Source: JACDHG01 sp963815295
GTDB taxonomy: Bacteria; Actinomycetota; Actinomycetes; Propionibacteriales; Nocardioidaceae
Length of the DNA: 64,000 nt
NCBI GenBank assembly: GCA_963815295.1
Contig: CAWFFZ010000008.1
Location: forward strand, 682,001-746,000
Direction: 5' to 3'
The position numbers and the translations under genes were made by a program. The notes beneath the pieces are model-generated. The model had not been told where the DNA came from. It did no database searches and worked only from the letters and a program-made list of their open reading frames with translations. Positions 62,901 through 64,000 of this stretch are shown in pieces. Each line of letters opens with the position of its first letter. Positions within the stretch are counted from its first letter, which is position 1.

Positions 62901-64000
62901 GTGGTCCGCCACGTCAGGCATCCGGTCAGCGCGCAGGCAGACGACCAGCAGACCACGACGCGCATGCTCGACGAGGTCTTTGAAGAACGCATCACGGGCC
63001 GCCGATTCGACATCGAGGGAGAAAACTTCCTCGCACTGGTCAACCACCAGCACTTTGTCCCGACCTGGGTGGCGCGGCTCCGGTCCTGGCGTCACAACGG
63101 TGACCCGACGGCCCTCGCGCTCGAGGGCCGGCACCAGACCGGCGAGCACGAACGACGACTTCCCGACCCCGGAAGGGCCTACCACCACGAGCACGCCTCT
63201 GCCGCGCAGGAGAGCCAGCGCTGAGACGGTCTCGCCGTCGCGACCGAAGAAGGTGTCAGCCCGATCCCGTTCGTAGCTCTGCAGTCCCGGCCATGGACAG
63301 TCCTCACGCGCCTCGTGCTCGCGGTCCACGTCGAGCAAGCTGGGTTCCCGGCGCAGGATCGCCTGTTCCAGTTCGTCGATCGCGGCTCCCGGGTCGAGCC
63401 CCAACTCCTCGCGCAGCAGCGCGCGACAGCGCCTCAGCGAGGCCAGCGCGTCCGCCTGACGGCCTGAGCGCACCTGGGCTAGGGCCAGTTGCTGCCAGCG
63501 ATGCTCCCGAAGCGGATCCAATTCGACCAGGGTCGTCGCCGCCGCCGCCGCGTCCGCGGACCTGCCGCTGGCCAGCAACGCGTCGACCCGCAGTTCCTCG
63601 GCCTGCCGCCGCAGCTCCTGCAGACGCGCAGTCTCGATGGCGGCCACGTCCCAGTGCTCCAGGTCGGCGAAGGGCTGGCCGCGCCACAACACCAACGTCT
63701 CGTCCAGGAGGTGGGCGGCGCGGTCGGGCTGGCGCAGACGGAGCAGCTCGCGGCCACGGACGACCCCGGCCTCGAACGCCGCGGTGTCGAGGTCGGCGAT
63801 GCGCCCGAAGCAGTAGCCGTGGGCGGTCGTCACGATGCCGTCCTGCTCGAGCAACACCCGGAGGCGGGCGACGCAGCCCTGGATCACTTTGGCGCTGGTC
63901 GGCGGAGGACCATCCGGCCACAAGATGTCCTCGAGCCGCTCGGGACTTACCGGTTGCGGACGCTCCAGCAACAGGACTGACAGCACGATCCGGTCGCGCC
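59901..64000 (-). CDS. SARP-type regulator with STAND ATPase and WD40-like repeats (partial)
   Basis: At least 1,365 residues; the gene runs off the right edge, so the start and most of the OmpR-like DNA-binding domain are missing. Counting from GTG 63986: end of the DNA-binding domain (1-60), BTAD helical repeats (65-205), a nSTAND-type P-loop ATPase (GPSGVGKSSFVLAGL near 270; LVVDQCEEVF as Walker B near 315), a winged-helix/arm region (SDEGMVTLAHEALVLAWPRL), one membrane-like helix (GLLAGVAALLVAALVAGLLA near 635), then WD40-like repeats (about 690-1350, e.g. VLVWDAASGEVVDRI, LWDAATGALL). It probably senses an unknown signal through the propeller and activates genes near it. Confidence 0.88.
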   Translation of the reverse strand, partial: RDRIVLSVLLLERPQPVSPERLEDILWPDGPPPTSAKVIQGCVARLRVLLEQDGIVTTAHGYCFGRIADLDTAAFEAGVVRGRELLRLRQPDRAAHLLDETLVLWRGQPFADLEHWDVAAIETARLQELRRQAEELRVDALLASGRSADAAAAATTLVELDPLREHRWQQLALAQVRSGRQADALASLRRCRALLREELGLDPGAAIDELEQAILRREPSLLDVDREHEAREDCPWPGLQSYERDRADTFFGRDGETVSALALLRGRGVLVVVGPSGVGKSSFVLAGLVPALEREGRRVTVVTPGPEPRHPGRDKVLVVDQCEEVFSLDVESAARDAFFKDLVEHARRGLLVVCLRADRMPDVADHPDLSRLVERGLFLLGPLGPAGLRSAVEEPAARFGWHVEPGLVDLLLRDLEGEPGALPLLSHALVATWERREGRTLTVAGYQASGGVRGAVSQTAEELYTRLGSDQQATLRRLMLRLVSSGPEGERLRARVPQQLVSRDPMNAALVDRLVGSRLLTSDEGMVTLAHEALVLAWPRLRDWLEEDEERHRALQHLAGAAAAWAALGRPESELYRGVRLARVVALEADMAPVEREFIEASAGLEESEAIAAKERARTLVRANRWLRGLLAGVAALLVAALVAGLLAVNQSRRAEQASVSADARRVGAGALLDTDVARSLLLASAAARVDPSDDTLRNLTAALARYPQLMRVTNLPADGDLSRVMAVGSGVAVTDKSRRVTLLSPDLRPGLTHRPGAGQYARWDAEMVESPRAGVLAVAGKPMSEQPIRLLDPSTLTEVPGRLHGFPRRRVDIAGLAVGGRFLAATMATAHIDSDVSGFIDSGQVLVWDLMAPGRPVVLRVPIEENWYNGVALSRDGRRLYVTNPLTAYSVSDGRQLWQQDGGDFSTLIDLDVSGRRLAIVDAEQPTDVALVDSRTGRQSATLRGHEGRLTWIEFSHEGSLVAASALDGLVLVWDAASGEVVDRIEVGNRRVTAFGFSADDKTLYTTAGSEVAAWDLEGQRSFLQRLPVAEPGGITGGMVRPAYQHDEAAFSGYGSNGIETRLVTRTGTKQLDVLGGGWFGAMDYGRNDTLFAQGYDEGRVQVFDTETGEELARSSPLKTMVTDLRFSGDGRYLVAVDDGGRLVSLDAKTLAPAGARMTVPEKPYSVAVSLDGSRAFVAAGGVRWRPYWDVPINHFYLIDLASGEVMRQGSTGVRSASYVAYSPTGDRVAVSGENGDVALIDLDTGQPVRPPVVAHDGNVWGATFDDSGTRVATSSDGRDAALWDAATGALLATAALPSTEGVTVSGFRPDGSVLLTTFSGSFYRWDASLSYAVAAACRLAGRDLTEEEWAEAFPDHEWRPTCP

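Noticed and set aside
1..64000. CRISPR array.
   Set aside because: No regularly spaced direct repeats with unique spacers were seen; the 11-bp repeats and palindromic units are too short or unspaced, and no cas genes are present.
1..64000. rRNA or tRNA genes.
   Set aside because: No conserved rRNA stretches and no complete tRNA cloverleaf were recognised on either strand.

Overview
The window is GC-rich actinobacterial chromosomal DNA. Mycothione reductase, a rpsO-pnp pair with a structured pnp leader of the Actino-pnp kind, the M16 peptidase-dapB neighbourhood and a tad pilus locus all fit the Actinomycetota. The gene order and the mix of small families most resemble Nocardioides and relatives (Nocardioidaceae). 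That placement is my inference from gene content; no alignment was run.

Layout. About 0-6.4 kb is conserved core: an AbiEi-type/nuclease-like orphan, rpsO, the pnp leader, pnp, an M16 zinc peptidase and dapB. About 6.4-18.9 kb holds metabolic and transport genes: azlCD, a GNAT acetyltransferase, a ketopantoate-reductase-like gene, two MFS carriers, mycothione reductase, a FUSC protein, and an ornithine-decarboxylase-like gene overlapping an MFS gene. About 18.9-26.9 kb holds a membrane GGDEF/EAL protein and envelope genes (DUF5995, CapA lipoprotein, M15 peptidase, SPOR/phosphodiester glycosidase). About 26.9-32.5 kb is a coherent unit: a translationally coupled lipid-modification operon (flavin oxidase, DUF1365, cyclopropane-synthase-like methyltransferase, SDR). 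It faces a SRPBCC gene plus a B12-binding MerR regulator with all CarH-type cobalamin residues, across a control region built of 11-bp direct repeats. About 32.5-40.6 kb holds a phosphotransferase-like protein, an ABC-2 exporter, a YjbR-SDR pair, a hydrolase and a subtilase.

About 38.8-54.5 kb is accessory and partly decayed. It has a broken phage-type integrase, a tadA fragment, two partial copies of the tadC 3' end, short palindromic repeats in many gaps, broken small genes and a 16-G tract, between intact small genes (NAD-binding, NTF2-like, kinase-like, RTX, VOC, FN3, cupin/TetR). A second CarH-like regulator lies here at 50.8-51.8 kb, again behind 11-bp direct repeats and divergent from a secreted protein. 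About 54.6-59.2 kb is an intact tad (Flp pilus) operon: tadA-tadB-tadC, a 59-aa pilin-like protein and three TadE/G-type pseudopilins. The window ends in a very large SARP-type regulator with a STAND ATPase core and WD40-like repeats, running off the right edge.

The best candidate for something new is the pair of CarH-like photoreceptor/regulator modules with matching ligand spacing and the same 11-bp operator architecture, one apparently controlling membrane-lipid modification and the other a secreted protein. A caution applies throughout: at least nine otherwise recognisable genes between 6.6 and 42.7 kb are each broken by a single-base shift, several in short G/C runs. This is as easily explained by indel errors in the assembly as by real gene decay.
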